From Erythrobacter sp. UBA3075 (GTDB lineage Bacteria > Pseudomonadota > Alphaproteobacteria > Sphingomonadales > Sphingomonadaceae): a DNA stretch of 9,587 nt. The DNA lies in NCBI GenBank assembly GCA_002367375.1, contig DFBR01000182.1:4017-13603 (forward strand), read 5' to 3'. The notes below the pieces were generated by a model, which ran no database searches, was not told the origin of the DNA, and was given only the letters and a program-made list of their open reading frames with translations. Positions 1 to 6,742 of this stretch are shown here, one piece after another. A program made the position numbers and the translations under genes. How positions within the stretch are numbered: position 1 is the stretch's first letter; every line of letters begins with the position of its first letter.

Positions 1-1014
1 ACGAAGACGCATCTGCTGTTGTTTACGCCGACACTGCTTGATCCGGAAAGACCTGCGATTTCGCGCATGAACCTCGATTTCCGATTGGGGTTCGACACCT
101 TCGATGTGCTTCAAGTGGAGGATTACGATTGGCTCACAGCTGGCGCGGAAGCCTTGCGCAAAGCCGCATATGCAGAACTCGACAACCGCTTCGGCTATCC
201 GCTCGCAGCACAACATTATCTCGGCGGCTTCGTGCTCGACCCCGAAAATGCCGATGAATTCTGGGCACGCATCGACGCCGGAATTGATGAGGCCATCGCG
301 CGCGGCGTGGATCGTGCCTTTGTCTGGGCGCTGCCGCAAATCACCCGCGACGGATATGTCCGCCTGCCTTTTGAGGAGAGAGAAGTGCAAGCCTTCGACG
401 ACGTGCTGTACCCGCTGGCGCTGGGCCGCGATGCCGGGATCAGTCCTGAATTCTCGACCGCCATTTCGCTGACCGCGTCAGGATATGAACGCCGCAACAG
501 CCAATGGAGCGATGCCCGCCTGAATTACGATGTCGGGCCCGGAATTCGCTCGCACACAGAGCTTGGCGTGCTGCTGGAATTCTTCCGCGCCCGGCGCGGG
601 CCAGCACGCGGCTTCCGATTGGAAGACCCCTATGATTTCAGCTCCAACGGGCTCACCGGAACACCAACAGCAGGCGATCAACTGATCGGGATCGGCAATG
701 GTCTCGCCGCCACTTTCCCGCTGATGAAGTCTTATGGCGGGGGTGACGACCCGCAGCAGCGTGTCATCACTCGCCCCCGCGCCGACACGATCCTTGTCAG
801 TGTGGACGGCGTGGCGAATACCGATTGGACACTCACGGCAGGCGGTCGGATCGTGTTTACTCAGGCACCCGCACAGGATGCCGAGATCCGCGCGGGCTAT
901 CTGTTCGATGTGCCGGTGCGCTTTGCCGAGGATCGCCTCGATATCACCTGCGCGACTTTCGCGGCAGGTGACGCGCCCTCTGTCCCGCTGATCGAATTGC
1001 GCGAGGAAGTATGA
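1..1014 (+). CDS. GTA gp12-like tail protein, TIM-barrel remnant plus DUF2460 (5' partial)
   Basis: The frame is open from base 1, so the window cuts the gene; about 337 residues are visible. The TTG at 19 and the ATG at 67 are internal codons. Bases from about 394 to 1011 match the DUF2460/TIGR02217 family of GTA distal-tail proteins: SPEFSTAI, an ERRNSQWSDARLNYD block, FFRARRGPARGFR, FDVPVRFAEDRL and a PSVPLIELRE ending. The preceding part (HLLLFTPTLLD, FDVLQVEDYDW, AAQHYLGGFV, FVWALPQ) resembles the end of the glycoside-hydrolase-like TIM barrel that I recall at the N-terminus of long sphingomonad homologues. The Rhodobacter capsulatus GTA gp12 is only about 200 residues and lacks it. In a GTA this protein sits at the distal tail/baseplate. 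The stop overlaps the gp13-like start (ATGA). The family call is firm; the TIM-barrel call rests on the fragment visible here. Confidence 0.88.
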   Translation, partial: TKTHLLLFTPTLLDPERPAISRMNLDFRLGFDTFDVLQVEDYDWLTAGAEALRKAAYAELDNRFGYPLAAQHYLGGFVLDPENADEFWARIDAGIDEAIARGVDRAFVWALPQITRDGYVRLPFEEREVQAFDDVLYPLALGRDAGISPEFSTAISLTASGYERRNSQWSDARLNYDVGPGIRSHTELGVLLEFFRARRGPARGFRLEDPYDFSSNGLTGTPTAGDQLIGIGNGLAATFPLMKSYGGGDDPQQRVITRPRADTILVSVDGVANTDWTLTAGGRIVFTQAPAQDAEIRAGYLFDVPVRFAEDRLDITCATFAAGDAPSVPLIELREEV

Positions 1015-1832
1015 CGCACACATTCTTCGACAGCGAGCTTGAAGGTGTCGCAACGTGGTGGAGCATCAAGCGCCGCGACGGCGTGACGCTCGGCTTCACC
1101 AGCCACAATCGCGACCTCGCCTTTCGCGGCATGACCTATCGCGCGGCACCGGGCATGATCCCCTCCGCCATCCGCCGCACTGCCAGTCTGGAGCGCGATG
1201 CTGTTGAAGTGGAGGGCGTTCTGTCACACGATTCCATCTCATCATCCGATCTGGAGGCAGGACGCTTTGCCGAAGCGCGCATAGCGATTGGCCTGGTGGA
1301 CTGGGAAACGCTCGATCACGCCACGCTGTTCAACGGCTCTCTCGGCAACGTGTCGCAGGAAGACAGCAGTTTCACTGCCGAGTTGCGATCAGCCAAGGCC
1401 AGTTTTGAATTGGATCTTGTTCCGCGCACCAGTCCGACATGCCGCGCCAGTTTCTGCGATGCCGAATGCGGGGCGAATGCCGCGCGCTACACCCATCTAT
1501 GCCAGGTCTCCTCCATTGATCTTGAGCTCAATGGCGTTGCATTTACCGGCGCACCAAGCGCCGCAAATATGCGCGATGGTCAGGTGAAATGGGTCGATGG
1601 TCCGTTCGCAGGTGTGACAATGGAGGTCATTGACGCCGATACCGGCGCACTCACCCTCGACCGACCGCTTTCGACGGAGATCAGCCTCGGAAATCTCGCC
1701 TATTTGCGGGAGGGCTGTGATCACACAATTGCCACCTGCAATGCGCGCTTTGCCAATGCTGTAAATTTTCGCGGCGAACCGCATTTACCGGGCAATGACT
1801 TACTCACGCGCTATCCCACAAGCTCAGGATGA
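1011..1832 (+). CDS. GTA gp13-like baseplate hub protein, DUF2163 with Phage_BR0599 C-terminus
   Basis: This 273-residue protein matches the DUF2163 family encoded between gp12 and gp14 in GTA clusters. The N-terminal half carries TWWSIKRRDGVTLGFTSHN and DLAFRGMTYRAAPG. The C-terminal half has the family's typical GCDHTIATC, FANAVNFRGEPHLPGND ending. Cysteines lie at 144, 149, 153, 164, 236 and 243. C144-x8-C153 and C236-x6-C243 recall the four cysteines that bind an iron-sulfur cluster in the lambda tail-tip protein gpL, so a cluster is likely but not proven. The role would be the hub joining the tail tube to the tip complex. The start codon is the ATG inside the ATGA overlap with the gp12-like gene, with GAGGAAG at 1003-1009 just upstream. 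Another ATGA overlap links it to the gp14-like gene, so translation is probably coupled. Confidence 0.88.
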   Translation: MTHTFFDSELEGVATWWSIKRRDGVTLGFTSHNRDLAFRGMTYRAAPGMIPSAIRRTASLERDAVEVEGVLSHDSISSSDLEAGRFAEARIAIGLVDWETLDHATLFNGSLGNVSQEDSSFTAELRSAKASFELDLVPRTSPTCRASFCDAECGANAARYTHLCQVSSIDLELNGVAFTGAPSAANMRDGQVKWVDGPFAGVTMEVIDADTGALTLDRPLSTEISLGNLAYLREGCDHTIATCNARFANAVNFRGEPHLPGNDLLTRYPTSSG

Positions 1833-2233
1833 CACGTGCATCCAGCGCGTTTGCTGAAGCCGCGCGAGCGCTTGTCGGGAACCCTTTTCGGCTGCGCGGA
1901 CGTGATCCGGCAAGTGGAATTGATTGCGTTGGGCTTGTTACCTGCGCACTCATCGCAATCGGACGCGTGCCGCCTCGCCTGCCGCATTACACGCTGCGCA
2001 ATATTGATATTACGCCGCTTCTGGCTGTGCTGCCCGATGCGGGATTCCAGCCTGCTAGCGACGACACGCAAGCCGGCGACCTCCTGCTCATCCGGCCATC
2101 GCCCGGCCAATATCATCTCGCAATTGTCGATCATGCCCAGCAGCTCATTCATGCCCATGCGGGCCTTGGCCGCGTGGTAATTTCCCCAACGCCAGATCGC
2201 CTGCGCCCCGCAGGCCACTGGCGTCTCTACTGA
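1829..2233 (+). CDS. GTA gp14-like NlpC/P60 peptidoglycan peptidase
   Basis: This is a 134-residue NlpC/P60-fold cysteine peptidase of the phage/GTA tail type. The catalytic cysteine is C33 in GIDCVGLV, preceded by the usual NPFRLRGRDP region. A GDLLLIRP strand lies at 83-90, the catalytic histidine is probably H96 in QYHLAIV, and the third polar residue is probably H108 in LIHAHAGLGRVV. The complete catalytic set suggests an active enzyme. In the GTA it would cut peptidoglycan peptide crosslinks so the tail tip can reach the recipient inner membrane. There is no signal peptide, as expected for a particle component. The start overlaps the gp13-like stop (ATGA), and the upstream purine run is weak (AGG directly abutting the ATG), so expression probably depends on coupled translation. 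Confidence 0.9.
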   Translation: MTRASSAFAEAARALVGNPFRLRGRDPASGIDCVGLVTCALIAIGRVPPRLPHYTLRNIDITPLLAVLPDAGFQPASDDTQAGDLLLIRPSPGQYHLAIVDHAQQLIHAHAGLGRVVISPTPDRLRPAGHWRLY

Positions 2234-2248
2234 TTTGAAAGGCCGCAC

Positions 2249-4432
2249 ATGGCTACTCTCATTTTATCCGCAGCGGGCACGGCCATCGGCGGGCCCATCG
2301 GCGGCGCCATCGGCTCTCTGATTGGCAGCCAGATCGATGCTGCAATGTTCGGGCCTCCCGACCGCGAAGGCCCTCGCCTCTCCGAGCTGAAAGTCACCAC
2401 CTCAAGCTATGGCGCGCCAGTCAGTCGTCATTTCGGGCGGATGCGGACAGCCGGGACGATCATCTGGGCGACTGACCTCAAAGAGACGAGCGAGAAAGTC
2501 GGCGGCGGCAAAGGTAGCCCGTCCACGATTGCCTACAGCTATTCCTCTTCCTTTGCAGTGGCGCTTGCCAGCCGCCCCATCGCCAGCCTCGGGCGCATCT
2601 GGGCCGATGGCAATCTACTGCGCGGGTCTGCAGGCGATCTCAAGGTCGGCGGCGAATTGCGCATCCACACTGGCGGCGGCGATCAGCAGCCCGACCCGCT
2701 GATTGCAAGCGCGGAAGGCGGCGAGGCACCCGGCTTTCGCGGCTTTGCATACTGCGTGTTTGAAGAATTGCAGCTTGCCGATTTCGGCAACCGCATCCCC
2801 GCGCTGACCTTTGAAGTGATCGCCGACAATGGCGATGTGAGCCTCACAGATCTGGTGGCGCTGGCTGACACCGATATCGCCATTGATCGACCACTGCCTG
2901 CCTTGGAAGGCTATTCCGACGACGGGGGGGCAATCGGAGAAGCGCTGGCCTCGATTGATCGGCTTTATCCACTGACAAGCAATGCCGGGGATCAACGCCT
3001 GTCCATCGGCAGTGGCGATCCCGCTGGCGATCCTGTTGCCACTTTGCCTGAAGCGATCATCGACCAGAGCGGCGAAGGGTTTGGCGGTGCGAGCGGCAAG
3101 ACCGAGCGGACCCGGTCCGACGAGGCGCGAATTCCCGCAGGCCTGCGCTATTACGATACGGAGCGGGACTTCCTGACCGGGCTACAACGCGCTGGAGGCC
3201 GCGCCCAGCCGGGTCGCAATCGCATCATCGAATTTCCCGGCGCGCTGCAGGCAGGCAATGCCAAATCGCTGGCTGATAATGCCGCCGAACGCGCCAAATG
3301 GTCGCAAGAAAGGCTCGCCTACCGTATCGCTCAGATCGATCCGCAGATCACGCCCGGCGATGTTGTTGCTCTCCCCCACAAAGCGGGGAAGTGGCGCATC
3401 GAATCCTGGGAATGGCGCGAGAATGGGCTTGAGCTCGAACTGCTACGCCTGCCTCAGCGCAAGGGTATCACAACGCCCACCACGGCAGGTCGGTCGCTTT
3501 CCCAGCCTGACAATCTTGCAACACCCACGCTGATTGAAGCCTTCGAACTGCCTTGGGGCGGACTGGGCTTTGCCGACCAGCGGCAAGTCTATGTGGCCGC
3601 CTCCTCCGAAACTACAGGCTGGACCGGCGCGACGCTCTATGCAGAAGATGCAGGGGGACTGTCAGCGATTGGAGCCACGGGCACTCGGCGAAGTGTCCTC
3701 GGCGAGACGCTGCAGCCCCTGTCTGCAATGCCGTCGGTCCTGATAGATCGCCAATCCTCGCTTGAGATCACACTCGCTTCCCCGGATCAGGTGCTCGAGA
3801 GCCGCAGCCTCGATGATCTGGCGCAAGGTGCGAACCGCGCCCTTGTCGGCGAAGAGATCGTGCAGTTTGGTGAGGTGCAGCATCTTGGCGGAACGCAATG
3901 GCGGCTTTCGACCTTCCTACGCGGCAGAGGCGGAACTGAGCATCGTTCCCTGATCGGCACCGCAGCTGGTGCGGCATTCGTACTGCTCGATGATCGCCCG
4001 CTTGCGCTCGACAATGCCCAATTGGGGCAAGCGGAGGCGGTCGCAGCCATCGGCCTAGCCGATACCGACCCGGTGACATCGGCGATTGTCGGGACGGGCA
4101 ACACATTGCGTCCGCTCACACCGGTCCATCCGCACGTTGAGGGCGAGCCGGATGGATCGCTTTCGCTATGCTGGAAGCGGCGCTCGCGCGGGGCCTGGAC
4201 ATGGTCTGGCACTGTCGAAGTTCCGCTGAATGAACAGGCCGAGGCTTATGAAGTCGGTCTCGGCAAGCCCGATGCGCCGTCGATGTCCTGGCAAGTTTCG
4301 CTGCCCGCGCTCAGCATCGAGACGACGGTGATCGGCCAGTTGCAAAGCCAGCATCCGGGGCAAAGCCTGTGGGTGCGCCAGATCGGCACCTTCGCGCGGT
4401 CACACCCGCTCTTCCTGACCACCATTTCCTGA
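2249..4432 (+). CDS. GTA gp15-like tail-tip / host-specificity protein
   Basis: This 727-residue protein matches the GTA gp15 (tail-tip 'megatron') family. Typical blocks are the N-terminal TLILSAAGTAIGG, HFGRMRTAGTIIWAT (61-75), the YSYSSSFAVALA-RIWADG region (96-121), ERDFLTGLQRAGGRA (305-319) and PGDVVALPHKAGKWRIESWEW (369 onward, Phage-tail_3-like). The C-terminus, including WSGTVEVPLNEQAEAYEVG, resembles the Rcc01698 C-terminal domain. R. capsulatus gp15 is roughly 1300 residues with a central TIM-barrel-like domain. Here the protein is much shorter, and I see no such domain. The frame is intact, so this looks like the lineage's normal form, not decay. Residues 13-28 form four IGxx tetrads, a glycine-rich hydrophobic stretch that might insert in membranes (inference). 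GAAAGG at 2237-2242 is a good Shine-Dalgarno, 15 bases after the gp14-like stop. It would form the tail-tip channel and recipient contact. Confidence 0.88.
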   Translation: MATLILSAAGTAIGGPIGGAIGSLIGSQIDAAMFGPPDREGPRLSELKVTTSSYGAPVSRHFGRMRTAGTIIWATDLKETSEKVGGGKGSPSTIAYSYSSSFAVALASRPIASLGRIWADGNLLRGSAGDLKVGGELRIHTGGGDQQPDPLIASAEGGEAPGFRGFAYCVFEELQLADFGNRIPALTFEVIADNGDVSLTDLVALADTDIAIDRPLPALEGYSDDGGAIGEALASIDRLYPLTSNAGDQRLSIGSGDPAGDPVATLPEAIIDQSGEGFGGASGKTERTRSDEARIPAGLRYYDTERDFLTGLQRAGGRAQPGRNRIIEFPGALQAGNAKSLADNAAERAKWSQERLAYRIAQIDPQITPGDVVALPHKAGKWRIESWEWRENGLELELLRLPQRKGITTPTTAGRSLSQPDNLATPTLIEAFELPWGGLGFADQRQVYVAASSETTGWTGATLYAEDAGGLSAIGATGTRRSVLGETLQPLSAMPSVLIDRQSSLEITLASPDQVLESRSLDDLAQGANRALVGEEIVQFGEVQHLGGTQWRLSTFLRGRGGTEHRSLIGTAAGAAFVLLDDRPLALDNAQLGQAEAVAAIGLADTDPVTSAIVGTGNTLRPLTPVHPHVEGEPDGSLSLCWKRRSRGAWTWSGTVEVPLNEQAEAYEVGLGKPDAPSMSWQVSLPALSIETTVIGQLQSQHPGQSLWVRQIGTFARSHPLFLTTIS

Positions 4433-4440
4433 GGAAAACC

Positions 4441-4899
4441 ATGACAGACCCGATCAGCTTCACTGCCACCACTCCGCGCTTCGCCCTGCCAAATTTGTTC
4501 GTAGCGCAGGCCCAGAAGGAATTCACCATCAACGAGGCGCTCGCGCGGCTCGACGGGCTGCTGCATCCATCGGTAGTGGGCGAAACCAATGCTCCGCCTG
4601 TAAGCCCTGCAGAAGGCGAAAACTGGATTGTCGGCGCGCAGCCCTCCGGTGATTGGACCGGACACGCTGGTGAGATCGCTTTGTGGCAGGCTCGCAACTG
4701 GCTGTTCGCAGTGCCCGTGCAGGGCATGTCCATCTTCAACGCAGACGCTGGAGCCATCGCGCATTTTGACGGCGGATGGCAGCGCGCCGCCGCAGTTTCT
4801 GCGCCAGGTGGGGGCACGACAGAAGACGTCGAAGCGCGCACCGCGATCACACAGCTCATTTCCGCTTTGGTTGGCGCAGGCATCCTTCCGGCAGCTTAA
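4441..4899 (+). CDS. DUF2793 protein, candidate GTA tail fibre or adhesin
   Basis: This is a 152-residue protein with a DUF2793 signature. It shows FALPNLFVAQAQKEFTINEA (14-33), GENWIVG (59-65), a DWTGHAGEIALW stretch (71-82) and FDGGW (109-113). A C-terminal helix-like segment, EDVEARTAITQLISALV, is preceded by a glycine-rich linker. DUF2793 occurs in tailed-phage and GTA-linked proteins; as I recall, an RcGTA tail fibre encoded outside the main cluster carries it. Its place as the last gene of the tail module suggests a small fibre or receptor-binding part, but this is inference. The ATG at 4441 is chosen because GAGGAAA at 4431-4437, overlapping the gp15-like stop, gives good spacing. An in-frame GTG at 4369 would lie inside the gp15-like gene. 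Confidence 0.78.
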   Translation: MTDPISFTATTPRFALPNLFVAQAQKEFTINEALARLDGLLHPSVVGETNAPPVSPAEGENWIVGAQPSGDWTGHAGEIALWQARNWLFAVPVQGMSIFNADAGAIAHFDGGWQRAAAVSAPGGGTTEDVEARTAITQLISALVGAGILPAA

Positions 4900-4957
4900 C
4901 GGACCTTTTCACGTCCTGCGGTGTTGAACCGCATGACTGAAGAAAAGGATCGCTTTC

Positions 4958-5491
4958 ATGCCAAACCGCTCAATTCTTACCGCAGCCCCGATTGCACTTC
5001 TGGCACTGGCCGGTTGCCAGACCGCCTATGAGAGCGCGGCGACACAGATTGGCTCTGCAATGATCCTTGATAGGCAGGGTACCCAAGTGGGCACTGCGCG
5101 GATGTTCTCGCTGGGCGGCGACGTCACGCTCAATGTGAGCTTTACCGGGCTCGCTGCGGGGGATCACGCCGTCCACCTCCACACTGCCGGAGATTGCAGC
5201 GCGGGTGATTTCACTTCGGCTGGTGGACATCTCAATCCGGGCAGCAGCCAGCATGGGACCCTCAATCCGCAAGGCGCGCATCTGGGCGATTTGCCCAATG
5301 TCGCCATCGCGGCAGATGGATCGGGGACCATGAGCACTATTCTGCGCGGCACAATCACCGCCATCGAAAACGATGTCTTCGATGCAGATGGTACGGCCAT
5401 CGTCGTGCACGAAGGGGCTGACGACTATCTTAGCGACCCGGCAGGTGCTGCCGGAAGTCGCGTAGCATGCGGGGTTGTTGCGCGAGGCTAA
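4958..5491 (+). CDS. sodC: Cu,Zn superoxide dismutase, periplasmic lipoprotein
   Basis: This 177-residue enzyme dismutates superoxide to hydrogen peroxide and oxygen in the cell envelope. Residues 1-20 are a lipoprotein signal peptide ending in the lipobox LAGC, so C20 should be lipidated. All metal ligands are visible: copper H73, H75, H91 and H151; zinc H91, H99, H108 and D111. The spacing of the zinc ligands equals that of the eukaryotic enzyme. C80 and C171 are placed for the conserved disulfide, and R168 in GSRVACGVV is the active-site arginine. Length is normal for a bacterial SodC. AAGGA at 4945-4949 sits 8 bases before the ATG. It follows the GTA genes by 58 bases on the same strand. 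I see neither a clear terminator nor a clear promoter between them, so read-through from the GTA genes is possible. It converges on queC. Confidence 0.95.
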   Translation: MPNRSILTAAPIALLALAGCQTAYESAATQIGSAMILDRQGTQVGTARMFSLGGDVTLNVSFTGLAAGDHAVHLHTAGDCSAGDFTSAGGHLNPGSSQHGTLNPQGAHLGDLPNVAIAADGSGTMSTILRGTITAIENDVFDADGTAIVVHEGADDYLSDPAGAAGSRVACGVVARG

Positions 5492-5495
5492 GCGC

Positions 5496-6191
5496 TCAAT
5501 CGACGGGGTCAGCTGCATAGGGCGTGCTATCCACCAGGCCCGCTTCGGAAAAGCCCTTCTGCCGCAACCGGCAGCTATCGCACAGGCCGCACGCGACGCC
5601 ATCTTCCGTCGGGTCATAGCAGGACCAACTCCACGCCGGATCAAGCGCCAGCCGCTCGCACTCGCGCGCAATGTCGGCCTTGGTCATGTGCTGCAGAGGT
5701 GTGTGGATCTGGAACGCTTCGCCTTCCACCCCTTGCTTGGTCCCAAGCCGCGCCGCCTCTGCGAAACTCGCAATGAACTCAGGTCGGCAATCGGGATAGC
5801 CCGAGTAATCAAGCGCGTTAACGCCGATAAAGATGTCACTTGAGCCTGAGCTTTCCGCAAAGGCCGTCGTCAGCGCGAGAAACAGCAGGTTTCGCGCAGG
5901 CACATAAGTGACGGGGATATCATCCCCCACGCCGCTCTTCGGAACATCGATATCCGCCGTCAGGGCCGAACCGCCAAATTCGCGCAAATCGAGCGGCAGC
6001 GTCACATGCCGTTCAACGCCGAGCTTTTGGGCAATGCTGGCGGCAGACTCCAGCTCACGCACATGGCGCTGGCCATAGTCGATGGTCAGGGCGTGGAGCC
6101 TGAATCCGTTCTCGCGCGCGATCGCGGCAGTGACCATTGAGTCGAGCCCGCCCGAGAGCAGGATGGTGGCAATTTTTCCGGAATCCGACAT
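5496..6191 (-). CDS. queC: 7-cyano-7-deazaguanine synthase (preQ0 synthase)
   Basis: This 231-residue QueC converts 7-carboxy-7-deazaguanine to preQ0 using ammonia and ATP, in queuosine tRNA-modification synthesis in the cytoplasm. The PP-loop ATP pyrophosphatase motif SGGLDS lies at 13-18, followed by DYGQRH (38-43), VPARN (97-101) and DYSGYPDCR (128-136). The C-terminal zinc site is complete: C191, C201, C204 and C207 (C-x9-CxxCxxC). Length and all motifs fit an active enzyme. The ATG is followed closely by the PP-loop, which fixes the start, though no strong Shine-Dalgarno precedes it. The other que genes are not in the window. It lies 50 bases downstream of the DUF3617-like gene on the same strand and may be co-transcribed with it. 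Its stop is 4 bases from the sodC stop. Confidence 0.96.
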   Translation of the reverse strand: MSDSGKIATILLSGGLDSMVTAAIARENGFRLHALTIDYGQRHVRELESAASIAQKLGVERHVTLPLDLREFGGSALTADIDVPKSGVGDDIPVTYVPARNLLFLALTTAFAESSGSSDIFIGVNALDYSGYPDCRPEFIASFAEAARLGTKQGVEGEAFQIHTPLQHMTKADIARECERLALDPAWSWSCYDPTEDGVACGLCDSCRLRQKGFSEAGLVDSTPYAADPVD

Positions 6192-6241
6192 GTCGCTGCG
6201 CTAGTCGCGCTAACGGCCAGCGGCAAGCCTGCTCGCTAAGC

Positions 6242-6643
6242 TCAACAGGTGCCAGTGCGCCGCGCTTCGCCTTCCAGCGAGAATGGCGCGCCACCTTGGA
6301 TACCCTGACTGCGGACCTGGATCAGCGCATTGCCTTCCTTGCGAATTGTCGTGCGCCCATAGCCATTGCCGCGGCACGTATACTGGACAGTCACTTCAGT
6401 CGGTCGGTCCTGCACGATAAACTGCTCACAACCCGGCTGACGATGGCGCAGCTGGATGAATTCACGCCCCGTGCGCACACAGATGCGCTGACTTGCATCA
6501 CCATTGCGCAAAGTCAGCGTCCAGCTGCCGCGATCGAGCGAGTCGAGCATGGCAAGCTCCGCATTCTGTGCAGCAGCAGGGAAGACTGCGATAGCAACTG
6601 CCATCACACCCCCGACTATCTTTGCTGCATTAGCGATACGCAT
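6242..6643 (-). CDS. Secreted DUF3617-like protein of unknown function
   Basis: The protein has 133 residues from the chosen start. Residues 1 to about 25 are a Sec signal peptide: a basic start, a hydrophobic GGVMAVAIAVFP core and an AAA site before QNA. The mature part (RGSWTLTLR, ICVRTGREFIQLRHRQPGC, VTVQYTCRGNGYGRTTI, QGIQGGAPFSLEGEARRTGTC) resembles DUF3617 proteins common in Sphingomonadales. Its four cysteines (55, 72, 90, 133) could form two disulfides in the periplasm. The biochemical role is unknown. An ATG at 6661 opens the frame 6 codons earlier. I prefer 6643 because AGGA lies 8 bases before it, and the promoter at 6673-6701 would give an ATG at 6661 a leader of only about 5 bases. 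Confidence 0.72.
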   Translation of the reverse strand: MRIANAAKIVGGVMAVAIAVFPAAAQNAELAMLDSLDRGSWTLTLRNGDASQRICVRTGREFIQLRHRQPGCEQFIVQDRPTEVTVQYTCRGNGYGRTTIRKEGNALIQVRSQGIQGGAPFSLEGEARRTGTC

Positions 6644-6672
6644 CTTGTACATCCTCATCATGTTGGCATTGG

Positions 6673-6701
6673 ATTATACCAGACCAATTATGAACGCCCA
6701 A
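6673..6701 (-). promoter_or_regulatory. sigma70-like promoter for the DUF3617-like gene
   Basis: On the minus strand, TTGGGC (6696-6701) and a perfect TATAAT (6673-6678) are separated by exactly 17 bases. Transcription would begin near 6666, about 23 bases before the ATG at 6643. The -35 box matches the consensus only in TTG. The element lies in the 81-base gap between hslO and the DUF3617-like gene, which suits a separate transcript that may include queC. Confidence 0.55.
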
Positions 6702-6742
6702 TTGCCCTTTTTTGGCGACGAGTCGTTTTGTGACGGGTGCGA

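Noticed and set aside
19..69. TTG at 19 or ATG at 67 as the start of the gp12-like gene
   Set aside because: The frame is open to base 1 and the residues before both codons (THLLLFTPTLLD) fit the same domain, so the gene is cut by the window edge.
478..1053. Long open frames antisense to real genes (also 4246-4883, 4970-5671, 8104-8634 and 8778-9293)
   Set aside because: Each lies opposite or across a firmly identified gene, has no recognisable domain, and is expected by chance in GC-rich DNA.
2924..2930. Run of seven G bases in the gp15-like gene as a possible frameshift or phase-variation site
   Set aside because: The frame stays open and family-like on both sides, and a single short run gives no evidence of slippage.
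4369..4440. GTG at 4369 as the start of the DUF2793 gene
   Set aside because: It would overlap the gp15-like gene by 64 bases, while the ATG at 4441 has a well-placed Shine-Dalgarno.
4917..4933. Hairpin (TGCGGT, 5-base loop, ACCGCA) between the DUF2793 gene and sodC as a terminator
   Set aside because: The 6-bp stem is weak and is followed by an A/G-rich run, not a T-tract.
6198..6212. Direct repeat of GCGCTA with a 3-base spacer upstream of queC
   Set aside because: It is only 6 bases long in GC-rich DNA and I cannot tie it to a known operator.
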